Positions 1-8,683 of a stretch of DNA of 64,000 bases are shown here, in pieces; position 1 is the first letter of the stretch, and each line of letters opens with the position of its first letter. The stretch comes from Dinoroseobacter sp049801095. Its GTDB lineage: Bacteria; Pseudomonadota; Alphaproteobacteria; Rhodobacterales; Rhodobacteraceae. The translations under genes and the position numbers were made by a program. Under the pieces are notes generated by a model. It worked only from the letters and a program-made list of their open reading frames with translations, ran no database searches and was not told the DNA's origin. The stretch is taken from contig NZ_JBNAGH010000001.1 of the NCBI RefSeq assembly GCF_049801095.1, positions 620,001 to 684,000 of the forward strand, read 5' to 3'.

Positions 1-938
1 GCGGCCTTACTGTGCGGAGCGTCAGCCTTGCTGGCAAGGGACGAATTGGCGCGCGGGGTGACAAGGAAGAGACCGACCATCATCAGGGCGGTCGCGGCCC
101 AGACCGGACCGGAATAGCGCTCTCCGAGGATGAGCATCGCCCAGAAGAGGCCAAATCCCGTCACCAGATAGCTGACCTGCGCGGCAAAGACCGGACCGGA
201 CCGGCCCACGAGCCAGACATAGCTGCTGTAGACCAACCCGTGGATCGTGGCGCTGGCCACGAGGGCCGCGTCCGGCGCGCCCCAGGGCGGGCGCGGGTCG
301 ATCCACTGCCCCGAGAGCAGCGCGAAGGGCAGTGCCAGAACGATCCCGACCAGGGAGGCGCCCAGCAGGACCTGCACCGCATCCACCCCGTAAGTGCCCC
401 ATTTCGCGACCACATTCCCCTCCAGCGCGTAGAAGAGCGGCGCCAGCAGCGAGACCGGCACCCAGATCAGCATCGCCGCATCGGGCAGCGCCGTACCGGG
501 CAAAACGATCAGGGCGACACCCCCGAGACCACAACAAAGCCCCGCGATCCGCTTGAGTGAGAACTTGTCAAGCCCGAGGGCCAGGGCGATGGGAAAGGCC
601 AGCATCGGCACAAGAGAGAGCAGAATCGACGTGATCCCCGAGGGCAGGTGCACGATTGCCGCGTAGGAGGCCGAATTGGGCAGCAAGGTGCCGATGATCG
701 CCATGATCACATAGAGCCGGATCTGCTTGCGCCCGAGCGGCAGGCGCTTGCCACGCGCCAGCGTGATGGCTCCGAGGACCACCGCCCCCACGGCAAACTG
801 CCAGAAGATCAGGCCGAAATGGCCATAGCCTTCGGAAACCGCGATTTTCGAGAGAGGTTGGGTAACCCCCCATCCGGCCCCGAGCACAACCAGCAGACCT
901 GTCAGCCAGAGCCGCGCGCCGGGGGCCTGATCCGTCAT
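1..938 (-). CDS. EamA/DMT-family transporter (C-terminus cut by window edge)
   Basis: Reading the minus strand from the ATG at 938 gives an unbroken frame to the left edge, about 312 residues. It starts MTDQAPGARLWLTGLLVV and carries roughly ten hydrophobic helices in two repeats, with the EamA pattern of small and aromatic residues (GAGWGVTQPLSK near residue 20, ILGERYSGPVWAA in the last repeat). Such inner-membrane proteins export or import small metabolites; the substrate cannot be told. The tail is hydrophilic, so only a few residues are probably missing. The start overlaps the ymdB stop by ATGA, suggesting co-translation with the phosphodiesterase. Confidence 0.85.
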   Translation of the reverse strand, partial: MTDQAPGARLWLTGLLVVLGAGWGVTQPLSKIAVSEGYGHFGLIFWQFAVGAVVLGAITLARGKRLPLGRKQIRLYVIMAIIGTLLPNSASYAAIVHLPSGITSILLSLVPMLAFPIALALGLDKFSLKRIAGLCCGLGGVALIVLPGTALPDAAMLIWVPVSLLAPLFYALEGNVVAKWGTYGVDAVQVLLGASLVGIVLALPFALLSGQWIDPRPPWGAPDAALVASATIHGLVYSSYVWLVGRSGPVFAAQVSYLVTGFGLFWAMLILGERYSGPVWAATALMMVGLFLVTPRANSSLASKADAPHSKA

Positions 939-1777
939 CGGACCGGCGCCGCGTCGGTGACCGGCGCAGGGCCCGCCGCTGCCAGCCGCCCGCCATGGCG
1001 GACCATTTCGACCCGCGTGGCCTTGCCCGTACGGTCATCGGTTTCGACATAGAGCCCCGAGAGCGTCGCCGGCCCCAGCGCCGGCACATAGCGCCCCTTG
1101 GACATGCCGGTGACGAAGCGGCGCATGGGTTCGGCCTTTTCCATACCGATCACCGAGTCGTAGTCGCCGCACATGCCCGCATCGGCCTGAAACGCCGTCC
1201 CGCCGGGCAGGATCTGCGCATCCGCGGTGGGAATATGCGTATGGGTGCCGACCACGACCGAGGCGCGCCCATCGCAGTAATGCCCCACGCCCATCTTCTC
1301 GGACGTGGCCTCGCAATGGATATCCACGAGGCTCGCCTGCACCAGACCGCCCAAGGGGTGGGCGCGCAGAACCCGGTCGAGATCCGAGAAGGGATCCGGG
1401 AAGGGCCTCTTCATGAAGACCTGCCCCAGCACTTGGGTGACGAGCACCTTGCGGCCCTGGCTCGCCGAATAGATCCTGTGACCGCGTCCAGGCGCGTCCT
1501 TGGCGAAATTCATCGGCCGCAGGATCCGCGGCTCGCTCTCGATGAATTGCAGCATGTCGCGCTGGTCAAAGGCGTGATCCCCAAGGGTCAGGCAATCCGC
1601 CCCCGCGGCCAGCAGCCCTTTGGCGTGATCGGGCGTGAGCCCCGCGCCATTGGACGCGTTCTCGCCATTCACCACCGCAAAATCGATCTTCCACGCCGCC
1701 CGCAGGCGGGGAAGCTCTTCCGCGATGGCGGACCGTCCGGCCCGCCCCATCACATCTCCAAGAAACAGCAGTCGCAT
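935..1777 (-). CDS. ymdB: YmdB/TIGR00282 family metallophosphoesterase
   Basis: 280 residues, the usual family length. Metal-ligand motifs of the calcineurin-like fold are in order: GD at 7-8, NGEN at 37-40, GDH at 66-68, DIHCEATSEK at 152-161 and THTHIPT at 178-184. Known members are dinuclear-metal phosphodiesterases that hydrolyse 2',3'- or 3',5'-cyclic nucleotides. The short C-terminal tail after about residue 260 is variable. It is the first gene of a two-gene unit with the downstream EamA transporter, overlapping by 4 nt. The family call is secure; the physiological substrate is unknown. Confidence 0.88.
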   Translation of the reverse strand: MRLLFLGDVMGRAGRSAIAEELPRLRAAWKIDFAVVNGENASNGAGLTPDHAKGLLAAGADCLTLGDHAFDQRDMLQFIESEPRILRPMNFAKDAPGRGHRIYSASQGRKVLVTQVLGQVFMKRPFPDPFSDLDRVLRAHPLGGLVQASLVDIHCEATSEKMGVGHYCDGRASVVVGTHTHIPTADAQILPGGTAFQADAGMCGDYDSVIGMEKAEPMRRFVTGMSKGRYVPALGPATLSGLYVETDDRTGKATRVEMVRHGGRLAAAGPAPVTDAAPVR

Positions 1778-1848
1778 GGGCCACCGTTAGGCCTCTGGCG
1801 GCTCCGGCGCAAGCGTGCTTATGCGCGCCCTTTGCGCGCGCAGGGGGC

Positions 1849-2421
1849 TCAGGACGGCAACAGACCCTCTTCGGTCACCAAACCGTCGAGGGGCTGATCC
1901 GTCTTCTCTCGGGGCAGTGGGTCCGGGGCCTCTTGCGCCGCATAGGCCAGACCGATGGCGCGCACGGGCCCCGCCGCACGCAAAAGCGCGAGCGTCCGGT
2001 CATAGTACCCGCCCCCATAGCCCAGGCGCGCGCCCGCCCGGTCAAAGGCCACGAGGGGCACGATCACAACGCTGGGCTGCACGATCTCGGCCTGGCGCGG
2101 GACCTGGGCGCCGAACGGCCCCTCGACCATCTCGGTCTCGGGCGTCCAGCGGTGAAAGAGCAGCGGTTGCCCTTTGCCCTGAATGACCGGGACGCAGAGG
2201 GTTCGGGTCGCGGACAGCGCAGTCATTGCGGGCAGAGGCGACATCTCGCTGCGGATCGGCATATAGCCCGATACCGCACCCGGAGGTGCATCCCGAAGCA
2301 CATCGAGCAGAGCCGCAGTCGCCGCCGCAACCCAGGGAAACCCCGCTGCGCGATCCGCATCAAAGGCGGCCTTGCGGCGGGCAAAGGCCGCCTTCCGAGC
2401 CGCAGCCTTGGCGGCGGTCAT
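1849..2421 (-). CDS. 5-formyltetrahydrofolate cyclo-ligase
   Basis: 190 residues from the ATG at 2421. The family signature GYGGGYYDR lies at 134-142, preceded by the VPLVAFDRAGARLG strand. The enzyme (MTHFS, YgfA/Fau type) uses ATP to convert 5-formyl-THF to 5,10-methenyl-THF in the cytosol. An in-frame GTG at 2442 would give a GTGA overlap with the mgtE stop at 2439 and is a real alternative start; neither candidate has a convincing ribosome binding site. The N-terminus is lysine/alanine rich, as is usual. Confidence 0.85.
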   Translation of the reverse strand: MTAAKAAARKAAFARRKAAFDADRAAGFPWVAAATAALLDVLRDAPPGAVSGYMPIRSEMSPLPAMTALSATRTLCVPVIQGKGQPLLFHRWTPETEMVEGPFGAQVPRQAEIVQPSVVIVPLVAFDRAGARLGYGGGYYDRTLALLRAAGPVRAIGLAYAAQEAPDPLPREKTDQPLDGLVTEEGLLPS

Positions 2422-2438
2422 GGGGTCGTCGGGCCTCG

Positions 2439-3821
2439 TCACAGCAAGATCATCGACGCAAAACCGAGGAAGACGAAGAACCCCACCACATCCGTTACCG
2501 TCGTCACGAAGGTGCCAGAGGCCAGAGCCGGGTCGATCCCCAGCTTGTCCAGCGCCAACGGGATCAGCAGCCCCGCGAACCCGGCAACGGCCAGGTTCAC
2601 CACCATCGCCACGGCGATGACCAGCGCCAGCACCGGCGTGCCAAACCAGATCAGGCTGACCCCGCCCATGATCAGCGCAAAGACCGCCCCGTTGAGTGTG
2701 CTGGCCATGACCTCGCGCCGGAGCACCCGCCAGGCGTTCGAGCCCGTCAGGTCCTTCGTGGCAATCGCGCGCACCGCCACGGTGAGGGATTGTGTGCCGG
2801 CATTTCCGCCCATGGAGGCAACAATGGGCATCAGCACCGCGAGGGCGACGACCTGCGAGATCACATCCTCGAACAGCGAGATCACCAGCGAGGCAATGAT
2901 CGCCGTCAGAAGGTTCACGCCCAGCCAGGGAAAGCGCTGCTTGGTGATGTCCCATGTGGTGTCCGAGACCGACTCGTCGCCCACACCGGCCAGACGCAGG
3001 ATATCCTCGTTATGCTCCTCATCGAGCACGACCATGGCGTCATCGATGGTGATCACCCCGACCAGCCGGTCATCGGCGTCCACCACCGGGGCCGAGATCA
3101 GGTGATACTGGTTGAACGCATAGGCCACGTCGCTTTCGGGTTGGGTCACCGGAATAGTCCGGAAGGTATCCTCGGTCAGATCCAGAAGCGGCACCTCGCG
3201 CCGCGCGCCCAGCATCCGGCCGAGCGTTACATAGGCCGTGGGGCGCATGCGCGGATCCACGAGGATGATGTGGTAGAACTGCTCCGGCAGATCCTCTTCG
3301 GCGCGGATATGATCGATGGCCTGCCCGACGGTCCAATGTTCGGGCGTCATCACCAGCTCGCGCTGCATCAGGCGGCCCGCGGAATACTCGGGGTATTGCA
3401 GCGACTGCTCGACAGCGACCCGATCCGGCGCCTCCAGCACCTCGAGAATCGCGCTTTGCTGTTCGGCGTCGAGATCCTCGACCAGATCGACCACATCGTC
3501 GCTCTCAAGATCGCGGACGGCATCGGCCAGCACGGTCTTGGGCAGGGCGTCGATCACCTCTTCGCGCAGCCCCTCGTCGAGCTCCGAGAGGACCGCACCG
3601 ACCTCATCGGAGGTCCAGATCTCAAGGAGTGCGCGCAAGCGCCCTGAACCGATCTGCTCAAAAAGGTCCGCGATATCAGCCGGGTGCATCGGCTCGAGGA
3701 TCTCGGCCACCAGCGCCGGGTCTTCGGCGTCGAGCGCATCATAGAGGGTGGTGACCACGTCCCGGTCGAGGGCGTAATCCTCCTCCTGCATCTCTTCGAT
3801 GGGTTGCGGGCTGTCCGCCAT
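2439..3821 (-). CDS. mgtE: Magnesium transporter MgtE
   Basis: 460 residues from ATG 3821, which has CCGGAGG about 7 nt upstream; the longer open frame upstream lacks family similarity. Domain order is typical: acidic MgtE_N superhelical domain (about 30-130, HPADIADLFEQ), a CBS pair (about 140-260, with the DDRLVGVITIDDAM strand) and five hydrophobic helices from about 290 (signature SMGGNAGTQSLTVAVRA). MgtE is an inner-membrane Mg2+ channel gated by cytosolic Mg2+ sensed on the N and CBS domains. Just upstream of the cyclo-ligase and probably co-transcribed with it. Confidence 0.93.
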   Translation of the reverse strand: MADSPQPIEEMQEEDYALDRDVVTTLYDALDAEDPALVAEILEPMHPADIADLFEQIGSGRLRALLEIWTSDEVGAVLSELDEGLREEVIDALPKTVLADAVRDLESDDVVDLVEDLDAEQQSAILEVLEAPDRVAVEQSLQYPEYSAGRLMQRELVMTPEHWTVGQAIDHIRAEEDLPEQFYHIILVDPRMRPTAYVTLGRMLGARREVPLLDLTEDTFRTIPVTQPESDVAYAFNQYHLISAPVVDADDRLVGVITIDDAMVVLDEEHNEDILRLAGVGDESVSDTTWDITKQRFPWLGVNLLTAIIASLVISLFEDVISQVVALAVLMPIVASMGGNAGTQSLTVAVRAIATKDLTGSNAWRVLRREVMASTLNGAVFALIMGGVSLIWFGTPVLALVIAVAMVVNLAVAGFAGLLIPLALDKLGIDPALASGTFVTTVTDVVGFFVFLGFASMILL

Positions 3822-3957
3822 GCCTGCCTCCGGACCTGCGCGGGCCTGCGCCGAGCCACGCTGCGGGGACCATAGACAGGGCGCGCCGCGAAGGCGAGCC
3901 GCTCCGAGCGGAAATTCGACATTTACCCCGCTGGGCGTCCTGCCTACGGTGCTGCAC

Positions 3958-5244
3958 ATGCAGCATCATCTCGTGACCGGGCAAACGCTCGAATTCTTGG
4001 ACAATCCCTTGCGCGCGCCTTGGCAGGACTGCGTCCGCATCGACAGCGCCGGGGCGGTGCGGATCGAAGGCGGCAAGATCGCCGAAATCGGCCCCGCCGC
4101 TGCCCTGCGGGCGGCCCATCCCGCCCTGCCTGTGACCGATATGGGCGATGCGCTGCTGCTGCCCGGTTTCGTGGATGCCCATGCGCATTACCCGCAAACC
4201 GCGATGATCGCGAGCTGGGGCAAACGGCTGATCGACTGGCTCAACAGCTATACCTTCCCCGAGGAGCTGCGCTTTGCCGACCCGGATTACGCCGCAAAGA
4301 TCGCGGCGCGCTATTTCGATCTGACCCTCGCCCATGGCACGACCACGGTTTGCGCCTATTCCACGGTCCATCCCGCAAGCGTGGAGGCGTTTTTCACCGA
4401 GGCGCAGGCGCGCGGGCTGCGCGCCCTGACCGGCAAGACCTGCATGGATCGCAACGCGCCGGAGGGCCTGACCGATACCGCGCAGAGCGCCTATGACGAC
4501 AGCAAACGCCTGCTGGAGGCCTGGCACGGGGTCGACCGGCTGTCCTATGTGATCACGCCGCGCTTCTCACCGACCTCAACGCGGGAGCAGCTGAGCGCCC
4601 TTGGTGCGCTTTACGGCGAGCATCCCGATTGCCTGATGCAGACGCATATCTCCGAGCAGACCGACGAGATCGCCTGGGTCGCCGAGCTCTTTCCCGAGGC
4701 GCGCGACTATCTCGACACCTATGAGGCCGCTGGGCTGCTCGGGCCCACGGGGCTTTTTGGCCATGCGATCCACCTGATGGCGCGCGAGGTCGACCGGCTG
4801 GCCGAGACCGGGGCGGCGGTGGTGCATTGTCCGACCTCGAACACCTTTATCGGTTCGGGCCTGTTTGACATGGCCGGGCTCGCGCCGCGCCTGCCCGTGG
4901 GGCTGGCCACGGATACGGGCGGCGGGTCGAGCTTTTCCATGCTGCGCACCATGGCCGCAGCCTATGAGATCGGGCAGCTGCGCGGTACGGCCGTGCATCC
5001 GGCGCAGCTCTTGTGGCTGGCCACCGCAGGCTCCGCCGAGGCGCTGCATCTGGGCGATCGGATCGGACGGCTCGCCCCGGGGATGGAGGCGGATCTGATC
5101 GCGCTCGATCTCGCCTCGACCCCGGCGATTTCCCAGCGCTACGCCGAGGCGGATGATCTCTGGGAGGCGGTGTTTCCTACCATCATGATGGGCGATGACC
5201 GGGCGATTGCCGGGGTCTGGATCGCGGGCGACCGGCGGATCTGA
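3958..5244 (+). CDS. guaD: Guanine deaminase
   Basis: 428 residues starting MQHHLVTGQ at ATG 3958; the open frame reaches further upstream but without family similarity. Amidohydrolase motifs: PGFVDAHAHYPQ (HxH at 75-77), the GuaD-type Zn ligand H230 in TQTHISEQ, H269 in GHAIHL and D319 in TDTGGGSS. It hydrolyses guanine to xanthine and ammonia in purine catabolism. Transcribed divergently from mgtE. A second purine deaminase (8-oxoguanine) lies 0.5 kb downstream on the other strand, so the locus has a purine-salvage flavour. Confidence 0.92.
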   Translation: MQHHLVTGQTLEFLDNPLRAPWQDCVRIDSAGAVRIEGGKIAEIGPAAALRAAHPALPVTDMGDALLLPGFVDAHAHYPQTAMIASWGKRLIDWLNSYTFPEELRFADPDYAAKIAARYFDLTLAHGTTTVCAYSTVHPASVEAFFTEAQARGLRALTGKTCMDRNAPEGLTDTAQSAYDDSKRLLEAWHGVDRLSYVITPRFSPTSTREQLSALGALYGEHPDCLMQTHISEQTDEIAWVAELFPEARDYLDTYEAAGLLGPTGLFGHAIHLMAREVDRLAETGAAVVHCPTSNTFIGSGLFDMAGLAPRLPVGLATDTGGGSSFSMLRTMAAAYEIGQLRGTAVHPAQLLWLATAGSAEALHLGDRIGRLAPGMEADLIALDLASTPAISQRYAEADDLWEAVFPTIMMGDDRAIAGVWIAGDRRI

Positions 5245-5249
5245 GCCGG

Positions 5250-5711
5250 TCAGCAGGCCCGGGCGTAGGTCATCACCCAGATATCGCCCGTCCCGCGCGC
5301 GGTTCCGGCGGCCTTGGGGTCAGGGCTGAGCAGATTGCGACGATGCCCCTCGGAGCCAAGCCAGGCGCGCAGCACCTGGTCCGCGTCGCGTTGGCCTTTG
5401 GCGATATTCTCCGCCGCATAGCAGGCCTCATAACCCGCCGCGCGCATCCGGCGCAGCGGGGTCGATCCATCGGGCGCCACATGGTCGAAATAGCCCTTCT
5501 CCGCCATGTCCTGCGCATGGGCAATGGCCGCACGGTCGAGCGCCGAATTCGACGCAAGTGCGCCCTGCCCCGCGTCGCGGCGCGCCCCGTTCACGACGGC
5601 CAAGAGCTCTGGTGCAGAGCTCGCCGTGGCATTCTGTACGGGCGCGATCCCCGGCCCCGCGCCACTGCATCCGGCGAGAAGCAAGGCGGCGAGCCACACC
5701 CCGCGGCTCAT
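5250..5711 (-). CDS. CAP/SCP-domain lipoprotein
   Basis: 153 residues. The N-terminus is a short lipoprotein signal with lipobox LLAGC (Cys15 or so). The rest is a bacterial CAP (YkwD-like) domain: NGARRDAGQGAL, the His in AIAHAQDMAEKGYFDH, the AAENIAKGQ strand and WLGSEGHRRNLL. Conserved His and Glu residues of the CAP cavity are present. Function in bacteria is unclear. The start ATG overlaps the stop of the 8-oxoguanine deaminase by ATGA, so it is the last gene of that operon; it converges on guaD with a 5-nt gap. Confidence 0.85.
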   Translation of the reverse strand: MSRGVWLAALLLAGCSGAGPGIAPVQNATASSAPELLAVVNGARRDAGQGALASNSALDRAAIAHAQDMAEKGYFDHVAPDGSTPLRRMRAAGYEACYAAENIAKGQRDADQVLRAWLGSEGHRRNLLSPDPKAAGTARGTGDIWVMTYARAC

Positions 5712-7048
5712 GTCATCAACCGGTTGAGGCAGCGGGTCTGCTCCGCCACCAGTGCGGCCGCATCCCGGCGCACCAGCTGGCTTTCGCGGACCACGGGCTT
5801 GCCCTCGACAAAAAGGTCCCGCACGCCGCTGGGACCGGAGAGCAGCAGGGCCGCCACCGGATCCCAGGCCCCGGCGGCTTCCAACCCGGACACATCCCAG
5901 ACCGCAATATCCGCGCGCATCCCGACCACCAGCTGACCGAGATCGTCGCGGCCCAGCACCTCGGCCCCGCCCCGCGTGGCAATCTCGAGCATCTCGCGCG
6001 CGCTCATGGCATCGGCGCCGCTCTGAACCCGCTGCAGCAGGAAGGCCATGCGCGCCTCGGCCATCATCCCATTGCCATCATTGGAGGCCGACCCATCCAC
6101 GCCCAGCGCCACATGCACTCCCGCATCCCGCATGGCCCGCACGGGCGCGATGCCCGAACCGAGGCGACAGTTGGAGCAGGGGCAATGGGCGACGCCGGTG
6201 CGGCTGCGGGCGAAGAGGTCGATCTCGCTCTCATCGAGCTTGACGCAATGGGCGTGCCAGACATCCTCGCCCGTCCAGCCCAGCTCCTCGGCATATTGCC
6301 CGGGACGGCAGCCGAACTGCGCCTCGGAATAGGCGATATCCTCGTCATTCTCGGCCAGATGGGTATGCAGCATCACGCCCTTGTCCCGCGCGAGGATGGC
6401 GGCGTCCCGCATCAGCCCGCGGCTGACGGAAAAGGGCGAACACGGCGCCACGCCAACCCGGACCATGGCGCCGGGGTTCGGGTCGTGGAACGCGTCGATC
6501 ACGCGGATCGCATCGTCGAGGATCGCGGCCTCATCCTCCACCAGACTGTCGGGTGGCAGGCCCCCATCGCTCTCGCCGATGCTCATGGCCCCGCGCGTTG
6601 GGTGAAAACGCAACCCGATCTCTGCCGCGGCCTCAATCGTGTCCTCGAGCCGCACGCCGTTGGGATAGAGATAGAGGTGATCGGAGCTCAGGCTGCAGCC
6701 GGTCAGCGCCAGTTCCGCCAACCCGACCTCCGCCGAGATCCGCATATCCTCGGGCGTCATACGCGCCCAGATCGGATAGAGGGTCTGCAACCAGCCAAAG
6801 AGCAGCGCGTCTTGGGCGGCTGGGACAGCCCGGGTCAGGGTCTGGTAGAGATGGTGGTGGGTGTTCACGAGGCCCGGCGTCACCACGCAGCCCGAAACAT
6901 CCAGCGTCTCGGCCCCGTCCAGCGGCAGATCCGTACCAATGGCGGTGATCACCCCGCCCTCGATCCGCAGGTCGCAATCGCTGATCTCGCGTCGCGCATC
7001 GTCCATCGTGACCAGAACACGGGCCTTGCGGAGGATGAGCGCGCTCAT
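5708..7048 (-). CDS. 8-oxoguanine deaminase
   Basis: 446 residues from ATG 7048 (MSALILRKARVLV), which overlaps the HisN stop by ATGA; the open frame extends upstream without similarity. It is an amidohydrolase of the 8-oxoguanine deaminase/hydroxydechloroatrazine ethylaminohydrolase group: VNTHHHLYQTLTRA (HxH at 64-66), FGWLQTLYPIWARM, HTHLAENDED and GVDGSASND. Characterised members turn 8-oxoguanine into urate plus ammonia. Related amidohydrolases acting on triazines or other purines cannot be excluded, but the GVDGSASND and FGWLQTLYP blocks favour 8-oxoguanine deaminase. Confidence 0.85.
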   Translation of the reverse strand: MSALILRKARVLVTMDDARREISDCDLRIEGGVITAIGTDLPLDGAETLDVSGCVVTPGLVNTHHHLYQTLTRAVPAAQDALLFGWLQTLYPIWARMTPEDMRISAEVGLAELALTGCSLSSDHLYLYPNGVRLEDTIEAAAEIGLRFHPTRGAMSIGESDGGLPPDSLVEDEAAILDDAIRVIDAFHDPNPGAMVRVGVAPCSPFSVSRGLMRDAAILARDKGVMLHTHLAENDEDIAYSEAQFGCRPGQYAEELGWTGEDVWHAHCVKLDESEIDLFARSRTGVAHCPCSNCRLGSGIAPVRAMRDAGVHVALGVDGSASNDGNGMMAEARMAFLLQRVQSGADAMSAREMLEIATRGGAEVLGRDDLGQLVVGMRADIAVWDVSGLEAAGAWDPVAALLLSGPSGVRDLFVEGKPVVRESQLVRRDAAALVAEQTRCLNRLMT

Positions 7049-7869
7049 GCGGGCACCTCGCGCAGGATTTCGAGCGCTGCGGCGTGGATCTCGGGGCTGC
7101 CTGCGGCCAATGCGCGTCCGCCGCCATGGGCCGGGCCGCCCTGCCAATCGGTGACGATGCCGCCCGCCGCCTCGATCACCGCGATGGGCGCGCAAATGTC
7201 ATAGGATTGCAGCCCCGCTTCGATCACGAGGTCCACCTGCCCGGCCGCGAGCAGGCCGTAAGCGTAGCAATCCATGCCATAGCGGGTCAGGCGGCACTGG
7301 CGCGCGACCTCCTGAAAGCCGCGCTGCTCCGTGGCGCTGCCCACTTCGGGATAGGTGGTGAAAATCGTGGCCTCGGCGAGCGCCGCACAGGGGCGCGTGC
7401 GCAGCGGGGCGCTGCCTCGTGGGCCGGTGACGGTTGCCCGACCGGTGCCACCGGAGAACCGCTCGCCAATATAGGGCTGATCAATGACACCCAACCGGGG
7501 GCCATCCGCGTCGTTCAACGAAATCAGCACGCCCCAGGTGGGCGTGCCGGACATGTAGGCGCGGGTGCCATCAATGGGATCGAGCACCCATGTCAGGCCG
7601 GAGGTTCCTGACACGGGGCCGAATTCTTCGCCAAGAATGCCGTCATCCGGCCGAAGCTCCGCCAGAACGGCGCGCATGGCTTTCTCACTCGCGCGATCAG
7701 CCTCGGTCACGGGATCGAACGCGGCCACCCCAGCCTTGTTTTCGATCCCGAGCCCCTGCTCGCGAAAGCGGGACAGGGTCGGCGCGCGGGCCGCATCGGC
7801 GAGCGCGTCTGCCACAGCCCAAAGCTCTTGCGCGGGGAACGCCTCCCCGGTCTCAACTGGCGTGTTCAT
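7045..7869 (-). CDS. hisN: Inositol-monophosphatase-family phosphatase, HisN-type histidinol-phosphatase
   Basis: 274 residues. Metal-binding motifs of the Li+-sensitive phosphatase fold: FDPVTEADRASEKAM (51-65), GEEFG (80-84), WVLDPIDGTRAY (94-105) and a C-terminal SYDICAPIAVIEAAGG block. The wording of these motifs fits the HisN histidinol-phosphatase subgroup (histidine biosynthesis, L-histidinol-phosphate to L-histidinol) more than plain inositol monophosphatase. No other his genes are nearby, so the substrate is inferred. First gene of a three-gene overlapping unit with the 8-oxoguanine deaminase and the CAP lipoprotein. Confidence 0.8.
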   Translation of the reverse strand: MNTPVETGEAFPAQELWAVADALADAARAPTLSRFREQGLGIENKAGVAAFDPVTEADRASEKAMRAVLAELRPDDGILGEEFGPVSGTSGLTWVLDPIDGTRAYMSGTPTWGVLISLNDADGPRLGVIDQPYIGERFSGGTGRATVTGPRGSAPLRTRPCAALAEATIFTTYPEVGSATEQRGFQEVARQCRLTRYGMDCYAYGLLAAGQVDLVIEAGLQSYDICAPIAVIEAAGGIVTDWQGGPAHGGGRALAAGSPEIHAAALEILREVPA

Positions 7870-7926
7870 CGGGTCTCTCCCGCGGTTACGAAACCGCGCT
7901 ACAGACCGCGATGGCTCAGGTCAAGC

Positions 7927-8298
7927 TCAGGCCGCGTCGCTGAGAACCCGTGCGAGGTCGAAGAGACGGCGCCGCTGGGTTTCCGGGATCGCGTAATAGG
8001 AGCGCACAAGTTCCAGCGCTTCCTTGTCCGATAGCAGATCGCCCGGCATGTCCATCTCGTGGGCCTCGGCCACCTGAGCTGCACCCAGACCTTCGAAGAA
8101 GAAGCTCACCGGAACACCCAATGCAGACGCGATTTCCCACAGACGGGACGCGCTGACGCGATTCATGCCGGTCTCGTATTTCTGAATCTGTTGAAACTTG
8201 ATTCCAACCTTGTCGGCCAATTGCTGCTGGGTCATACCCACCATCCAGCGGCGGTGACGCACGCGTTTGCCCACATGGACATCAACGGGATGTTTCAT
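7927..8298 (-). CDS. XRE-family helix-turn-helix transcriptional regulator
   Basis: 123 residues. A Cro/CI-type HTH covers about residues 10-68 (GKRVRHRRWMVGMTQQQLA, then KFQQIQKYETGMNRVSASRLW), followed by a short acidic C-terminal part (about 75-123) with no recognised ligand domain. AGGAG lies about 8 nt before the ATG. It is probably a one-component cytosolic regulator. It is transcribed away from an AT-rich 385-nt intergenic region carrying TTTTGCA repeats (8495-8551) that could be its operator or that of another regulator. Confidence 0.88.
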   Translation of the reverse strand: MKHPVDVHVGKRVRHRRWMVGMTQQQLADKVGIKFQQIQKYETGMNRVSASRLWEIASALGVPVSFFFEGLGAAQVAEAHEMDMPGDLLSDKEALELVRSYYAIPETQRRRLFDLARVLSDAA

Positions 8299-8494
8299 AG
8301 AACGCTCCTTTTCTCCTGTGGGTTTATCAAGCTAGTTTCGTGCCAAGTGAGCCATATGTCGGTAAAGAATCTGTCGACTGGTCCAAAAAAAACGACTCGC
8401 CCTTGGAAAACCTAGCAACTTCCTAAACATGAAGTGCTAACGCATATTTCCCCAAGCGGGTTATTGCCGGTAGCAGCTAGTCTCCTTATAGGTG

Positions 8495-8551
8495 TTTTGC
8501 ATTTTGCAACGCATTTTGCAATACATCCTTCGGTAGATTCCTATTTTGCAC
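8495..8551. promoter_or_regulatory. Cluster of TTTTGCA direct repeats in AT-rich intergenic region
   Basis: The 385-nt gap 8299-8683 holds no gene I can support and is clearly more AT-rich than the coding DNA around it. TTTTGCA starts at 8495, 8502, 8514 and 8544; the second and third copies are TTTTGCAA spaced exactly 12 nt apart. The arrangement TTTGCAA-N5-TTTGCAA resembles operators described for ScfR-family acyl-CoA regulators such as PccR (TTTGCAAA-N4-TTTGCAAA). It could control the oxidoreductase gene at 8684, the XRE gene at 8298, or both. The regulator identity is inference. Confidence 0.5.
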
Positions 8552-8683
8552 TGCATTCCGCCAAGATCCGGCGGCCCTTTGCCGATGGGGATGGGCGGGT
8601 CTCTGCTGGTCGTTGCCCGCCGCCATCGCTACAGTCTTGCCCGAAGTCAGATCCGGGTCCTCGGGCCCCAGCCGGAGAACCTC

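Noticed and set aside
2442..2442. GTG start for 5-formyl-THF cyclo-ligase overlapping the mgtE stop as GTGA
   Set aside because: Possible, but the ATG at 2421 gives the usual family length and no ribosome binding site favours the GTG; noted in the feature.
8299..8683. Short frames such as a 19-codon one at 8355 within the AT-rich gap
   Set aside because: No plausible translation start signal and no similarity; the stretch is better explained as promoter DNA.
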